This document shows positions 49,674-60,377 of a stretch of 64,000 bases of DNA, piece after piece; position 1 is the stretch's first letter, and the number at the start of each line of letters is the position of its first letter. The notes beneath the pieces were generated by a model that was given only the letters and a program-made list of their open reading frames with translations, was not told the origin of the DNA and did no database searches. Source of the DNA: Anolis sagrei (taxonomy: Eukaryota > Chordata > Lepidosauria > Squamata > Anolidae); the NCBI RefSeq assembly GCF_037176765.1, contig NC_090034.1:91039000-91102999 (forward strand). Reading direction: 5' to 3'. The position numbers and the translations under genes were made by a program.

Positions 49674-50191
49674 TAGGCCTGGGTAACAACGGAAAAATTT
49701 GTTTCTAAAATCGATTTGTATTTGGGTTTTTTTTTTGTTTCGATATTTAAAATAATTACAAAATTTTCCTTTTAAAAAGTTCGATATTTACGAAATTTCA
49801 TAAATGGTAAAAAAAATAACGAATCGATTTCCGAAACAATAACGAATCGATTCGTTAATGGCGGACGCGACCGCGAAATACGCTAAAAAACCTCCAAAAC
49901 CTTCTGAAGCTTCCCTCTCCCTCTGTTGTTGACTGTTGGTGTGATATTATAATTTTTTTTCACGAATTAAACCATAAAACTGGCCCAGACATGCGGAAAT
50001 AATAACGAAACGACCTCAAAACAATAACGAAACGAATACAATATCGAAATACGAAGTATTTACAAAACGTTTTTGAAAATTCGTTTTTTTAAAATAATTG
50101 CTCCAGAATGGTTCGTTATCATTTTGTAATTGAAAAAATTAACAAATTATTAACGAATTACGAATTAACGAAACGAAACCGCCCAGCCCTA
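49674..50191. mobile_element. AT-rich hAT element with perfect target duplication
   Basis: Ends TAGGCCTGGGTAAC and (inverted) CGCCCAGCCCTA. The 8-bp duplication GTTGTTAT at 49666-49673 and 50192-50199 is perfect. The interior is dense in AACGAA/TTCGTT-type words on both strands and has a CpG-rich centre (ggcggacgcgaccgcgaaat). No coding region. The TAGGSCTGGG terminus and 8-bp duplication fit hAT. Confidence 0.85.
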
Positions 50192-50463
50192 GTTGTTATC
50201 TATGCATAACATCATAAACTATAATTTTGTCCTCAAAACTCACCTTTAACTTATGCATCAGTTGAGTTATACAAGATTATACAAAAGGTACTTCATGATG
50301 AAACTTCATAGTCACTATGGGCAATATTTTACCTTGCTAAATCGTCACCTTTCAGTATTTATCTAAGCTAGGCTTGTCAGATGCAATTTTCCATCAAGGC
50401 AATACTGAAAGCCTTACCAGTATGGTAAAACCTACCAGAATGTGGGCTTCTAAGGCCCTAAAG

Positions 50464-51400
50464 CAGGGGTCCTCAAATGTTTTAAACAGAGGGCCAGGTC
50501 ACAGTCCCTCAAACTGTTGGAGGGCTGGATTATAATTTGAAAAAAAAAACCAAGAATGAATTCCTATGTACTAGGCTTGTTTGATCAAAAAATGGTTCAA
50601 AACTCATTTCAGATGTAGGGGGTGCTGGTGGTTCAATTCGAAAGTCAATTCCGATTTTCACAAACAAAAATGTTCAAAACTTTTTGAAAATTCAGAGACT
50701 TCCGAATTCTTCCTTAATGGTTTGAAAGTGTTATTTTCTGTTTCATTGGGTGGTCTTTACTTTGAAAGTAGTTGTTTTACTCCAGAAGCAGGGGTGGGAT
50801 GGGGTGGGAGGGAGCAAAGAGAGGAAATTCATCCACTCTGGTTTAAAACAGTTCCCAGGCTCGAGACAGAAGCGAGGGGAGAGGAGAGGGAGAAAATTCA
50901 TCCACTCTGGTTTAAAACGGCTTCCCATGCTTGAGCCGAGGCCAGGGACCAGAGGCGGGGAAACCCTGAATCATTTCTGACTCACTTACTGCTTCGTAAC
51001 AGAAATGGCGGAAAAAGCTTTGGAAGGGCAAAGGGACTTCCGGTTTCCTTAAAAACTTTCAAATTGCTTCAAAAAGCAAATCTTTCCGAATTTATTCCGA
51101 ATTACGAAGATTCTGACCAAACCTAACCATGCCTACTATGCACACTGCACATATCTTATTAGTAGTGCAAAAAATACTTTAAAACAATACAATAATTAAA
51201 ATGAAGAACAATTTAACAAATACAAACTTATTAGTATGTCAATGGGAAGTGTGGGCCTGCTTTTGGCTGATGAGATAGGATTGTTGTTGTAGTTGTGTGC
51301 TTTCAAGTTGTTTCAGACTTAGGTTGATCCTGAGCAAGGGCCGGGTATATCACCTTGGAGGGCTGTATCTGGCCCCCGGGCCTTAGTTTGATGGCCCCTG
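50464..51400. mobile_element. hAT element (outer), split by a second hAT
   Basis: CAGGGGTCCTCAAATG at the left, tttgatggcccctg at the right, perfect 8-bp duplication CCCTAAAG at 50456-50463 and 51401-51408. Interior wording agggccaggtcacagtccct and ctggcccccgggccttag is typical of a widespread vertebrate hAT family. Segment 51278-51340 is a SINE tail, minus strand. Without its insert it is about 365 bp. Confidence 0.88.
50572..51135. mobile_element. hAT element (inner)
   Basis: Starts TAGGCTTGTTTG and ends aaccatgccta (inverse TAGGCATGGTT). Duplication CTATGTAC / CTATGCAC at 50564-50571 and 51136-51143 (7 of 8). It holds a direct repeat of about 24 bp (attcatccactctggtttaa) at about 50827 and 50897. 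Confidence 0.78.
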
Positions 51401-51642
51401 CCCTAAAGGGTCACCTCCACAGTGCAATGGAGGAGCAAAATAAGGCATGATAGAGGCAGCACATAGGTGTGAAGGTTGCTGGGATTCTATCACTGAAAAT
51501 GGAGAAGCCTTGTTGTGAGAAACTGCAGTAAAATTTATCCTCCTACAATATAAATTTAATTACATGGTCTTCATAACTTCAAGACGCATAACGAATTTTG
51601 AAAGACAATTTTCTGAGAGTGGGACTTAACTATTACTAAGTA

Positions 51643-52552
51643 CTGTATTTTCTGGCATATTAGATGACTTATAAAAACTGGAAAATCTTATGAAAAGTCG
51701 GGGGTCGTCTAGTACTCCGGGTATAAATTAAAATAATAATAATTAAAAGAAAAGAATAAAATGTCCCTTAGTGGCGTGATCTAAGGAGGGAGGGAGGAGG
51801 AGGAAGGCAGAGGGGGAGGGCATGGGGAGGAGTGGCAGGCTGTATTGCCATGGAGACCAGCGGGGGGTGATGGCCCGCTGGGCTTTCCATGCAGTCCCCG
51901 CCGCTCTCCCCACTCTCCTTTCAAGGACCTCTTCTGTCTTCACCACTCACCTCCTCCGAAGGCCACTGGGCTTGCCTAGGCCCAAGGAAGTGCCTCTGGA
52001 CGACGAATTCCAGCAGCCCTGGGCGGCAGTGTGCCTTGAATATGTTTGCCATTCTGGATATGTTCGCTGAGGCATTCTGGGATCTGTACCTCCCTGACTC
52101 CTACGGCTCCCAGAATGTGTCAGCAAGCACATCCAAGGCACACCGCTGCCCAGGGCTGCTGGGAATTGTCATCTGGAGGTGCAAGGAAGTGCCTCCGGAT
52201 TACTCCCAGCAGCCCCAGGTGGCAACGTGCCTTGGATGTGCTTGCTGAAGCATTCAGGGAGCAGTAATTCCCTGACTCCTCAGCTCCCAGAATGCCTCAA
52301 CGAGCACATCCAAGGCACGTGGCCACCTGGGTCTGCTAAGAGTCCTCATCCGGAGGTGCTTCCTTGAGCCTAGGCAAGCCTAGTGGCCTTCGGAGGAGGA
52401 GATCCTTGAAAGGAGAGCAGCGGGGCTGTAGGGACATAATGTTGGGAGAGGGGTAGTCTTAAACAGCGAGTATATCCCTAACTCTGTATTTTATCTTTAA
52501 AAGTTGGGGGTTGTTTTATACCCCCAGTCACCTAGTATGCCAGAAAATACAG
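51643..52552. mobile_element. Tc1/mariner-like non-autonomous element with long internal palindromes
   Basis: CTGTATTTTCTGGCATATTA and (inverted) TATGCCAGAAAATACAG with TA at both sides (51641-51642, 52553-52554). A GC-rich core 51945-52400 holds large inverted arms (ctcctccgaaggccactggg / tagtggccttcggaggagga) and repeated words cccagcagcc, catccaaggcac and cccagaatg. The open frames over it are by-products of this structure. Confidence 0.78.
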
Positions 52553-52554
52553 TA

Positions 52555-53728
52555 AGTATCTGTGCATTCATTTAAGAAAGAATTTGAAAGTAGTGAATTA
52601 GGAGGACATCTGACTCCAAACGAAGATTAGGCACTTTGTGGGTGGCACCCAGAGCACAACACTGAAATCAAATGCCTTCTCCGCCTCTTCTTACATCCCA
52701 GAGTTTGTTTCCCTGTTCAAAAAAAAATCCTCTCCGGCCACATGAGGAGACCAGCCAGCTTCCTGCTGCTGTCGCTGTGTGTTCCTTATCCTATCAAGGC
52801 ACACTGACAAGGAATGATAGCCACTTCTGCTGCACTAGACGTACAGTCTTCAGCTCCACTTCGAGGCATGGGAGTCAAGTGAAGCCTCTCAACTTCTGGA
52901 AGGACTTGCTGGCTCCATCTAGGAAGAAATCCCTCCCTTTGTAGAGCGGGCCACAAAGCTGAGGAGAAGGGTGAGAAAAAGAAGCTGTTTTTTCTCGGAG
53001 CTGGCTTATAATAAGGGGATTTTGAAGGAGCCTGTACATTGGTTATTCTTAAATGTGACAGATGACAGTTTTATGGCTAGTGGGCTTGGTGTGGCAAAAG
53101 TTGTTCTAGGATGGGAATCAATTATTCAGTTCCACAAAAAGTGTGTTCTGCTGTGTGCTCTGCCATGTCAAGAGTATGTAGATGCACTGAGCTTATCTGA
53201 TGTTATTTAAATGGTAAAAATAGTGTGTGTGTGCCTGTACATGTGAAAGCAAGAGAGAGTAAGAAGGAGATGGGGAGAGAAATGGGAAGAAATGACTGAA
53301 TGGCAAGGTTGAGCACCCACAGCAGTCCTTGGATCCAGTATTTTCTCATTGGCACCTGGGAAAAGGGGCACACAGATTGCTAAAATGCCAAAAAACAAAA
53401 GTACAAAAATTAGAAGTCCACTTTTAGGTTTCTCTTTAAAGGAGAATGTACTATGTTAAATAGAAGCTATTTACAAGAAAATTCCAGGAAAAGCAAGCCA
53501 GCCTCCCCACAGTTATGTTACTAAAGAAAAGTCCAGGAAGTCCAGCAAGAACCCAAGGATGTGAAAATAATCCTTGAGAACCCCATGGGTTTCCAGAGTT
53601 CACTTTGCCCCACACTGAAGTACAGGAATTAGGGACATTTCACCTTTTCCCACATGCTATGAGCCCAATGAAAATCCCCTGTTTTCCCCAGAACAAAAGC
53701 TGTTATTGGCACCAATCTTTAAGGTAAA
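52555..53728. other. Unassigned DNA, about 1.2 kb
   Basis: 52650-52960 is relatively GC-rich with a 90-codon frame (52672-52944) lacking any domain I know. No splice or repeat assignment. This is the best place in the right half for an unrecognised exon, but the support is weak. Confidence 0.25.
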
Positions 53729-54018
53729 GGTTTCCCCCTGACATTAAGTCTAGTCGAGTTCGACTCTGGGGGTTGGTGCTCATCTCCGTTTCTAAGCCAA
53801 AGAGCTGGTGTTGTCTGTAGTTGTCTGTAGAGACCTCTTAAGGTCAGGTGGCCAGCATGACTGCATGGAGTGTCGTTACCTCCCCGCAGAAGCAGTACCT
53901 ATTGATCTACTCACATTTGCTGGAGCTAACAGTGGGAGCTTACCCCACTCCCCGGATTCGAACCGCCGACCTTTTGGTCAGCAAATTCAGTTTAACCCCT
54001 GCGCCACCAGGGGCTCCT
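53729..54018 (-). repeat. tRNA-derived SINE, type A
   Basis: taaaggtttccccctgacat, ggattcgaaccgccgacctt and ctgcgccaccaggggctcc on the plus strand. The B box (GGTTCGAATCC inverted) is intact. A tandem duplication of ttgtctgtag is at 53810-53830 and there is a deletion in the middle. Confidence 0.9.
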
Positions 54019-54129
54019 ATCAATCTATCAAAGATGAAATATTATCTACGGTTGGCATGCACTGCATATAGTTGATGTCATCTATCCATATACACACAAA
54101 CACATCAACATATTGCTGGATGTGCACAT

Positions 54130-54382
54130 GGGTAAAGGGGCGCAATGAGTTAAATCCTTGTGTCAGCAGGACTGCTGACCAAAAGGTCAGCATTTTGAAT
54201 CTGGGGAACGGGGTGAGATCCCGTCTGTCAGCTCCAGCTTCTCAAGCAGGGACATGAGAGAAGCCTCCCACAGGATGGTAAAACATCTGGGCATCCCCTG
54301 AGCAACGTTGTTGCAGACAGCCAATTCTCTCACACCAGAAGTAACTTGCAGTTTCTCAAGTCACTCCTGACATGAAAAAAGG
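54130..54382 (+). repeat. tRNA-derived SINE, type B
   Basis: ggcgcaatgagttaaatcct, gagatcccgtctgtcagctc, gagaagcctcccacaggatg and agtcactcctgacatgaaaa. Confidence 0.9.
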
Positions 54383-55149
54383 GGGTAAACACAAACTGTA
54401 GTGTAATGGTTAGTGTGTCTGACTCAGTCTGGGAAAAGGCAGACTGCAATCCTTATACAGTTAGGAAGCCACACATATGTTTTTACTTATTTTTAATCCG
54501 GAAGTTATGAACTAAAATTCCCAGGAACAGAAGGGATGAGAGTGCCTAGAATTGAGACACTTTCGGGTGGTCACTTTCTCTAGAGGGAAAATGCCAAAGA
54601 AACTGTGAAGCAGTGAGATAATAGTACATCAGAGATGTAATTCTTCCATAATTTCATTCTTGAAAGGCACAAGGAGCATTTTTGTCATTTTCTTCCTGTT
54701 GGGAGAAAGTATTTCAAAACTGCACAACAATATTTTCCAAGCAGAAAAGGCTGTTCACCACACAGAAAATGTTGATATCTATGCAAAACAATCACATTCA
54801 AATTGGGAATGGAGCAAGTCCTGAATTGCAAATAGTCTTCAAGAACTGCACAGTTTCCAAACACTTTCTTGCAGTGGGAAGAAGTTGATAAAATAAGACA
54901 TACATTCCTATATCGCACTGCTACTTGTCTGTTCCAAATCACCTCATTCCAAAGTTGAAGGTTTTTTGGGGTTTTTTTTTGCAGGGGTGGTTTCATATTT
55001 CAGTTATCCACACATGTTGGAAGACATCTTCTATAACAGTTGCATCTTATGTTCTCTAGTATTGTGTCCTTCATCCCTGGCCAAGGTGTGGAAGACACCA
55101 GGGCCAGAACTCTGTTAGTTTGATTTACATGTAAAAGTTGTCTTACAAG
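54383..55149. other. Unassigned DNA with SINE and MITE-like scraps
   Basis: 54393-54470 looks like a tRNA-SINE head (gtgtaatggttagtgtgtct). 54685-54890 has weakly inverted halves (ggagaaagtatttcaaaactg / cagtttccaaacactttctt) suggestive of an old MITE. Confidence 0.35.
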
Positions 55150-55458
55150 ATAAAGGTAAAGGTTTCCCCTAGTTGTGTCCGACTCTGGGGTGTGGTGCTC
55201 ATTTCCATTTCTAAGCTGAAGAGCCGGTGTTGTCCATAGACACCTCCAAGGACATGTGGCCATCATGCCTGCATGGAGTGCCGTTACCTTCCCACAGAAG
55301 CGGTATCGATTGATCTACTCACATTTGCATATTTTCGAACTCTTAGGTTGGCAGAAGCTGGGCCTAACAATGGGAGCTCACCTCAGTCCCTGGTTTCGAA
55401 CCACCACCTTTTCAGTCAGCAAGTTCAGCAGCTCAATGGTTTAACCGGGTGGCCCTTA
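55150..55458 (-). repeat. tRNA-derived SINE, type A
   Basis: gataaaggtaaaggtttccc, gtccgactctggggtgtggt and gaccatcatgcc-type wording to the head at 55445 on the plus strand. The head is slightly truncated. Confidence 0.88.
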
Positions 55459-55961
55459 AGTTGTCTTATAGATGTAGTTATATTTTTGAGGTTATATTTA
55501 GGGGAGCTTCTTACAAATGTCATCATTTCATATGGGCCAAAATCCTATTGTTAATCCTAATTAGTGAAGGGCTATCAAATCAGTTGAAGTTACTTACAAA
55601 ATGACTCTTTATGTAGCATTTGATTTGATAGGTCTATTCTAGTTGGAACTAAGCAACGGGATTTGGTGCCTCCAGTGTGCCACGTTATTGCCTATGATTG
55701 TAGAAACAGCTACTGTGCATTGCCTGCTGTACAGCGAGATAATAAACAGACACACTGGCAGCTATGAAGCTGATTTACTCAATGTTGATACCAAGCAGAA
55801 GGGTGAAGTAGCACAATCACTATGTAACTATGCCATTATAGTTTGCCTTTGTTGCTGTGCATCTCCAAGTCATTTTAAACTACAGTGAAATTATGGAATT
55901 TTCTTGGTTAAGGTTTTTTCAAAAAGGGGTTATCTTTGCCTTCTTCGGTGACTAAGGGATT
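55459..55961. other. Unassigned DNA
   Basis: Nothing recognised. Confidence 0.25.
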
Positions 55962-56142
55962 TATCAGACTAGTGCTTTAAAGCAGGTGGCTCCACATTTT
56001 TGCTGTTTTCTGCCCCTTGCAGAATTCTGGAAATGTAGTTTGGGAGGGCAAAGACCTCTGTAGCTGAGAATTCCAAAGGCACCATTCTGCAGGCAGCAGA
56101 AGGCAATGTGGGGCAGCCTGCTTTAAAATGCTAGTCTGATAA
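55962..56142. mobile_element. Hairpin MITE, about 180 bp
   Basis: TTATCAGACTAGTGCTTTAA and (inverted) ttaaaatgctagtctgataa, with arms of about 50 bp that include gcaggtggctccacatt / aatgtggggcagcctgc. The target duplication is not clear. Confidence 0.75.
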
Positions 56143-56223
56143 AGCCATTACAGATTGTGCCATGTCTAGTACATGGATGAGCAGGGATTCAAACTCTAGT
56201 CTTCACAGTCCAGTGCTATAACT

Positions 56224-56951
56224 CAGCATTTTTCAACCTGGGGTTGGGATCCCAGGTGTAAGAGGGGGGTGTAAGAGGGGGTCAACAAAGACCGTCAGAA
56301 AGCACAGTATTTTCTGTTATTCATGGGGGTCCGTGTGCCAAGTTTGGTTCGATTCCGTCATTGTTGGAGTTCAGAATGCTCTTTGATTGTAGGTGAACTA
56401 TAAATCCCAGCAATTACAACTCCCAAATGTCAAGGTCTATTTTCTACAAAGTCCACCAGTGTTCACATTTGGGCATCTTGCGTATTCATGTCAAGTTTGG
56501 TCTGGATCCATCATTGTTTGAGTCCATAGTGTTCTCTGGATGTAGGCGAGCAACGACTCCCAAACTCAAGGTCAATGCCAACCAAACCCTTCCAGTATTT
56601 CCTCTTGGTCATGGGAGTTCTGTGTGCCAAGTTTGGTTCAATTCCATCATTGGTGGAGTTCAGAATGCTCTTTGATTGTAGGTGAACTATAAATCCCAGC
56701 AACTACAACTCCCAAATGACAAAATCGATTCCCCCTCCAAAACCACCAGTATTCAAATGTGGACATGTGTGCCAAATTTGGTCCAGTGAATGAAAATACA
56801 TCCTGCATATCAGGTATTTACATTACAATTCATAACAGTAGCAAAATTACAGTTATGAAGTAGCAACAAAGATAATTTTAAGGTTGGGGGTTACTACAAC
56901 ATGTGGAACTGTATTAAGAGGTCTCAGCATTAGGAAGGTTGAGAAGCACTG
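56224..56951 (-). mobile_element. SPIN-like hAT element
   Basis: cagcatttttcaacctgggg at the left, ggaaggttgagaagcactg at the right. Flanks CTATAACT / CTCTAATT (6 of 8). The right part read on the minus strand gives the SPIN wording (taatacagttccacatgttg, acttcataactgtaattttg). Internal direct units are as in 36977-37702. Confidence 0.78.
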
Positions 56952-57861
56952 CTCTAATTGCTATACCACCCTGCTTTACCTTACACAAGAAAAATAGAAT
57001 TTGGGGCCACATCAGCTTTTGTTGTTGTTGTTGTCAGTCGCTGACTACTGCAGCAAGAATGGAAAATGAGTGCTTTCTCTGCCCAGTTGCTGGAACAGAG
57101 ACTCTGTGGGCTTGAAGCATTCCCTCCTTGTCCTCAGCAGCTACCTGGTAAGGTTAAATCTGCCTGCATCGTGGAGATAAACCTGACCATGGCTGTCTGC
57201 TTCTTGTACCAGAAGTGGCAAACAGATTTCTACTGTCTCGTAAAAGAGGATGTACTCCATATTACCATATGACCTTTGTGGTGCCGTATTATTTTGCAAA
57301 GCTAGCACATGCTGCCCCATCTTCCACCAACGTGAAAAAAAATCAAATGTTCTCACTTTATTGTGGCACAGCACAATACAGCTCACCACCTCATAAAAAC
57401 AACATCTGGCTTATGTCTATTGCAGTTGGACTGTAATTCAGTGGGGGAAAGTGAGATATTTTGTAATGAGTGCATAGTTTAAATCGGTCAATTTGCCAAC
57501 ATCTCTTGATTGTAAAGATGGAATTGTAGTACGTTTCCCAATGTTAAAGGGGTCTTTCTGCAGCCTTGTAAGTCTAGAGATCCACGTGGATCTCTCCGAT
57601 TTGACAGTTAGTGAACCCTGCTCCTGACTATAGGCTTTTGACTGAGTTTTTGAGCACCAGAAACCTCTGCAAGGGTTGTCATAAATTAGAAGTCACCTGA
57701 AGGAACACAACAACAAGAGCAATTTAAAGAGCATGTCCAGGTTTTTGCAACTGCTACCGCAGCATCAAATGGTGAAGAGAAACAACTATTCCCCATAGAT
57801 TCTGTTATGTAAATATTGGCATCTAATACTTTCTACATATTTCTATATGAGTATATATTGG
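56952..57861. other. Unassigned DNA, about 0.9 kb
   Basis: 57650-57717 is a SINE tail (ggttgtcataaattagaagt, aacacaacaacaa). No gene recognised. Confidence 0.35.
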
Positions 57862-58196
57862 AGCCCCCAGTGGTGCAGTGGGTTAAACCGCTGAGCTGCT
57901 GAGCTTGTTGATCGAAAGGTTGCAGGTTTGAATCCAGGGAGCGGCGTGAGTTTCTGTTGTAAGCCCCAACTTCTGCCAACCTAGCAGTTCGAAAACATAC
58001 AAATGTGAGTAGATCAAGAGGTACCGCTCTGGCAGAAAGGTAATGGCACTCCATGTAGAAAGTAATGGCCGACCATATGACCTTGGAGGTGTTTAAGGAC
58101 AACGCCGGCTCTTCGGGTTAGAAATGGAGATGAGCACCAACCCTCAGGCACAACTGGACTTAATGTCGGGGGAAAACCTTTATCTTTACCTATATT
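57862..58196 (+). repeat. tRNA-derived SINE, type A
   Basis: ggagcccccagtggtgcagt, ggtttgaatccagggagcgg, caaatgtgagtagatcaaga and ggacttaatgtcgggggaaa, then TTTACC. Confidence 0.92.
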
Positions 58197-58794
58197 TCCA
58201 GGAAACGTATTGTCTTTAAATAGATATATGCTGCCCAGTTATTGATCATCTATTGTTGATATTGAATATCAGGTAGAGGATCAAGCAGTAGTCCAGATGC
58301 TGTTAGACTGTGGCCAAAATCCAGATAGTGATTAACCACCTTATCACATTGAGAAATTTCCCAGTTGTAGGACACTTCGGCCTCTTTTCAAGCATGGAGA
58401 GGCAATGAGCTCATCACATGAGTTATATTACTTCCAGAGATCATGCATAGCCCATAGTCATTAACCATCAACAAATGCCATTATCCATAACGATAGACAA
58501 TCTACAAGCTTACGTTTTGGACCTGGCTTGTGGCTTCAAAGCTTGTGGACCTGCAAAATTAGTTTTCATTGAAGTTGAAGAATGGCAGCATTAACTATCA
58601 CAGAATTCTGATTGAAGTTTAGTTAATACTTTAAATACACTTACCATTTGTATTTAGAGTTCCATGGCAGTTATCATTTTATTTGCCTTAGCTCTAAAGC
58701 ATGAAGATCACAAGAAACTGTCATGCATTCTCTTGTTGATAAATCACAAATTTCCTAAGGTATTTTCATATTATTCATATTATTACAATTATTC
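58197..58794. other. Unassigned DNA
   Basis: Nothing recognised. Confidence 0.25.
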
Positions 58795-58826
<32 letters not shown>

Positions 58827-59470
58827 TTAGAAACACAACAAGATTAGTACACAGCAAACAAGATCACTATGCTGGCTTTTGTATTCGATCACACATCAGA
58901 CACTTCCCAAGTGTCTAGGACTATGTGACGTATCTGCGAATAATGCGTGCAGATCCAAGTAGGGTGGCCTTTTGCAGCTGACAGATGGTGATTTTGTCAG
59001 TGCTGATTATTTTTAAGTGCAGGCCAAGGTCTTTAGGCACTGTACCCAGTGTGTCGATCACCGCTGGGACCACCTTTACTGGCTTGTGCCAGAGTCTTTG
59101 CAGTTCACTCTTTAAATCCTCATATTGTGTAAGCTTTTCCAGTTGCTTCTCATCAATTCTGTTGTCACTTGGGATTGTAACATTGATGATCCATACTTAG
59201 TTTTTTTCCATGATCGTGAGGTCAGGAATATGTCAGTCTGAATTCAGAAGTCCCATGTTCATTTTGTGTAACTTTTTCAGACATATGATCCCACCAGTTC
59301 TTTGTCACAGTCAGAAGGTATTCGTGGCACAAGTTCCCTGTGGATCATCTGAGCAACAGCATTATGCCTCTGCTTGTAGTCCGTCTGCGTGATCTTCTAG
59401 CAGTAGCTGTGGATGTGATCCATTATTTCATCTGCTTCATTTCAGAGTCTCCACTTACTACTACTACTAT
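58795..59470 (-). mobile_element. R2-like LINE, C-terminal and 3' part
   Basis: On the minus strand about 59150-58950 encodes SELQRLWHKPVKVVPAVIDTLGTVPKDL then, with a frame break, TKSPS/QLQKATLLGSARIIRR-type wording. This is the conserved C-terminal block of R2-type LINE proteins (KVxVVPVVIGALGTVPK...QKxALLGTARILRK). A 3' untranslated region and (TTA)n tail at 58797-58824 follow. The upstream part to 59470 is a degraded frame. Confidence 0.6.
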
Positions 59471-60072
59471 TACAGTTTCTTAGTGATTTCTTCCTCAATA
59501 CTTCAACTGTCCTTTTATTTTTTTCTCTTTCATGGATGTCATGTTCTTTGGAAGCTTGTTCCATGTTAATGGCATTTTAGGCTTCCAACATATGAATACT
59601 GAAGTGGGGAGGAGGCAATCAGGATTTTAGATGGCCAAAACAGTTTGGGAACCACTGACCTAGATTATTGATTTTATCCAGGACCCAGAGCTCAGTCTTG
59701 CCTAAGAGCTGGATAATGTGCTGTGGGATAATGGAGTTCTGCCGTGAAGTTATCCAGCATGGTGGAGTTTGTGATATTAAAAGTGGCATTTGCATACATT
59801 GATAGAGTCTAAAAGGTGAAGCATACTTTGATCTCTGTCCTTTTGTTCAACCGTCATGGCTGGTTCCATGTCAATTCCAACCACTTCCCTAAGAGGAAAA
59901 GAGCACTCATGCAAATCTGGCAGATGGCATGAACTGTAGGGTGCTAGGAAGATTATTTTGCATGCAATGGCCACCATTATGATCAGGCATGCTGTCTTCT
60001 GGGTAGAGTGGCTTGTTTGTTTCAACAGATAATAGCACACATCCGAGATCCCTACTAATTTATGGCAACATT
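59471..60072. other. Unassigned DNA
   Basis: No named feature. Confidence 0.25.
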
Positions 60073-60362
60073 ATTTCCATCTTTTCAAAATACAGTATCT
60101 ATATATTCAAAACAGGCATGAATTTTCTTTGGCAAAGCATTGATGGACTGTAATCAGCCTTATCAGATACTTATTTGATGTTGTTGGTTATATCTTTGTT
60201 TATTATCTTTTACTGTTCCACTATTTTTTCTTCTTAGTTTCTGAGTGCCTTCATTTTTTCAAAAACAGCATCTAAATATTCAAAGCTGGCACAACACATT
60301 TTCTTTGGCAAAGCATGGATGGACTTTAGCCAACTTTATCAGATACATATCTGATGTCTTTG
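60073..60362. repeat. Tandem duplication, two units of about 110 bp
   Basis: ttctttggcaaagcattgat ... cagcctt(a)tcagatactt at 60073-60186 recurs as ttctttggcaaagcatggat ... caactttatcagatacata at 60253-60362. A third partial match (tcaactatttttttagtttc) lies beyond the L2 at 61395. Confidence 0.7.
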
Positions 60363-60377
60363 TGTAATAAACCAGTG

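Noticed and set aside
51822-52367. Several overlapping GC-rich open frames
   Set aside because: They come from the inverted GC-rich core of a mariner-like element. All frames are open for the same compositional reason and none has a domain.
52672-52944. 90-codon frame in GC-richer DNA
   Set aside because: No domain, no supported splice context. Kept only as a weak possibility in the region note.
54182-54200. tRNA-like A and B boxes in SINEs across the window
   Set aside because: All heads continue into SINE bodies and none folds as an intact tRNA by eye, so no tRNA gene is called.
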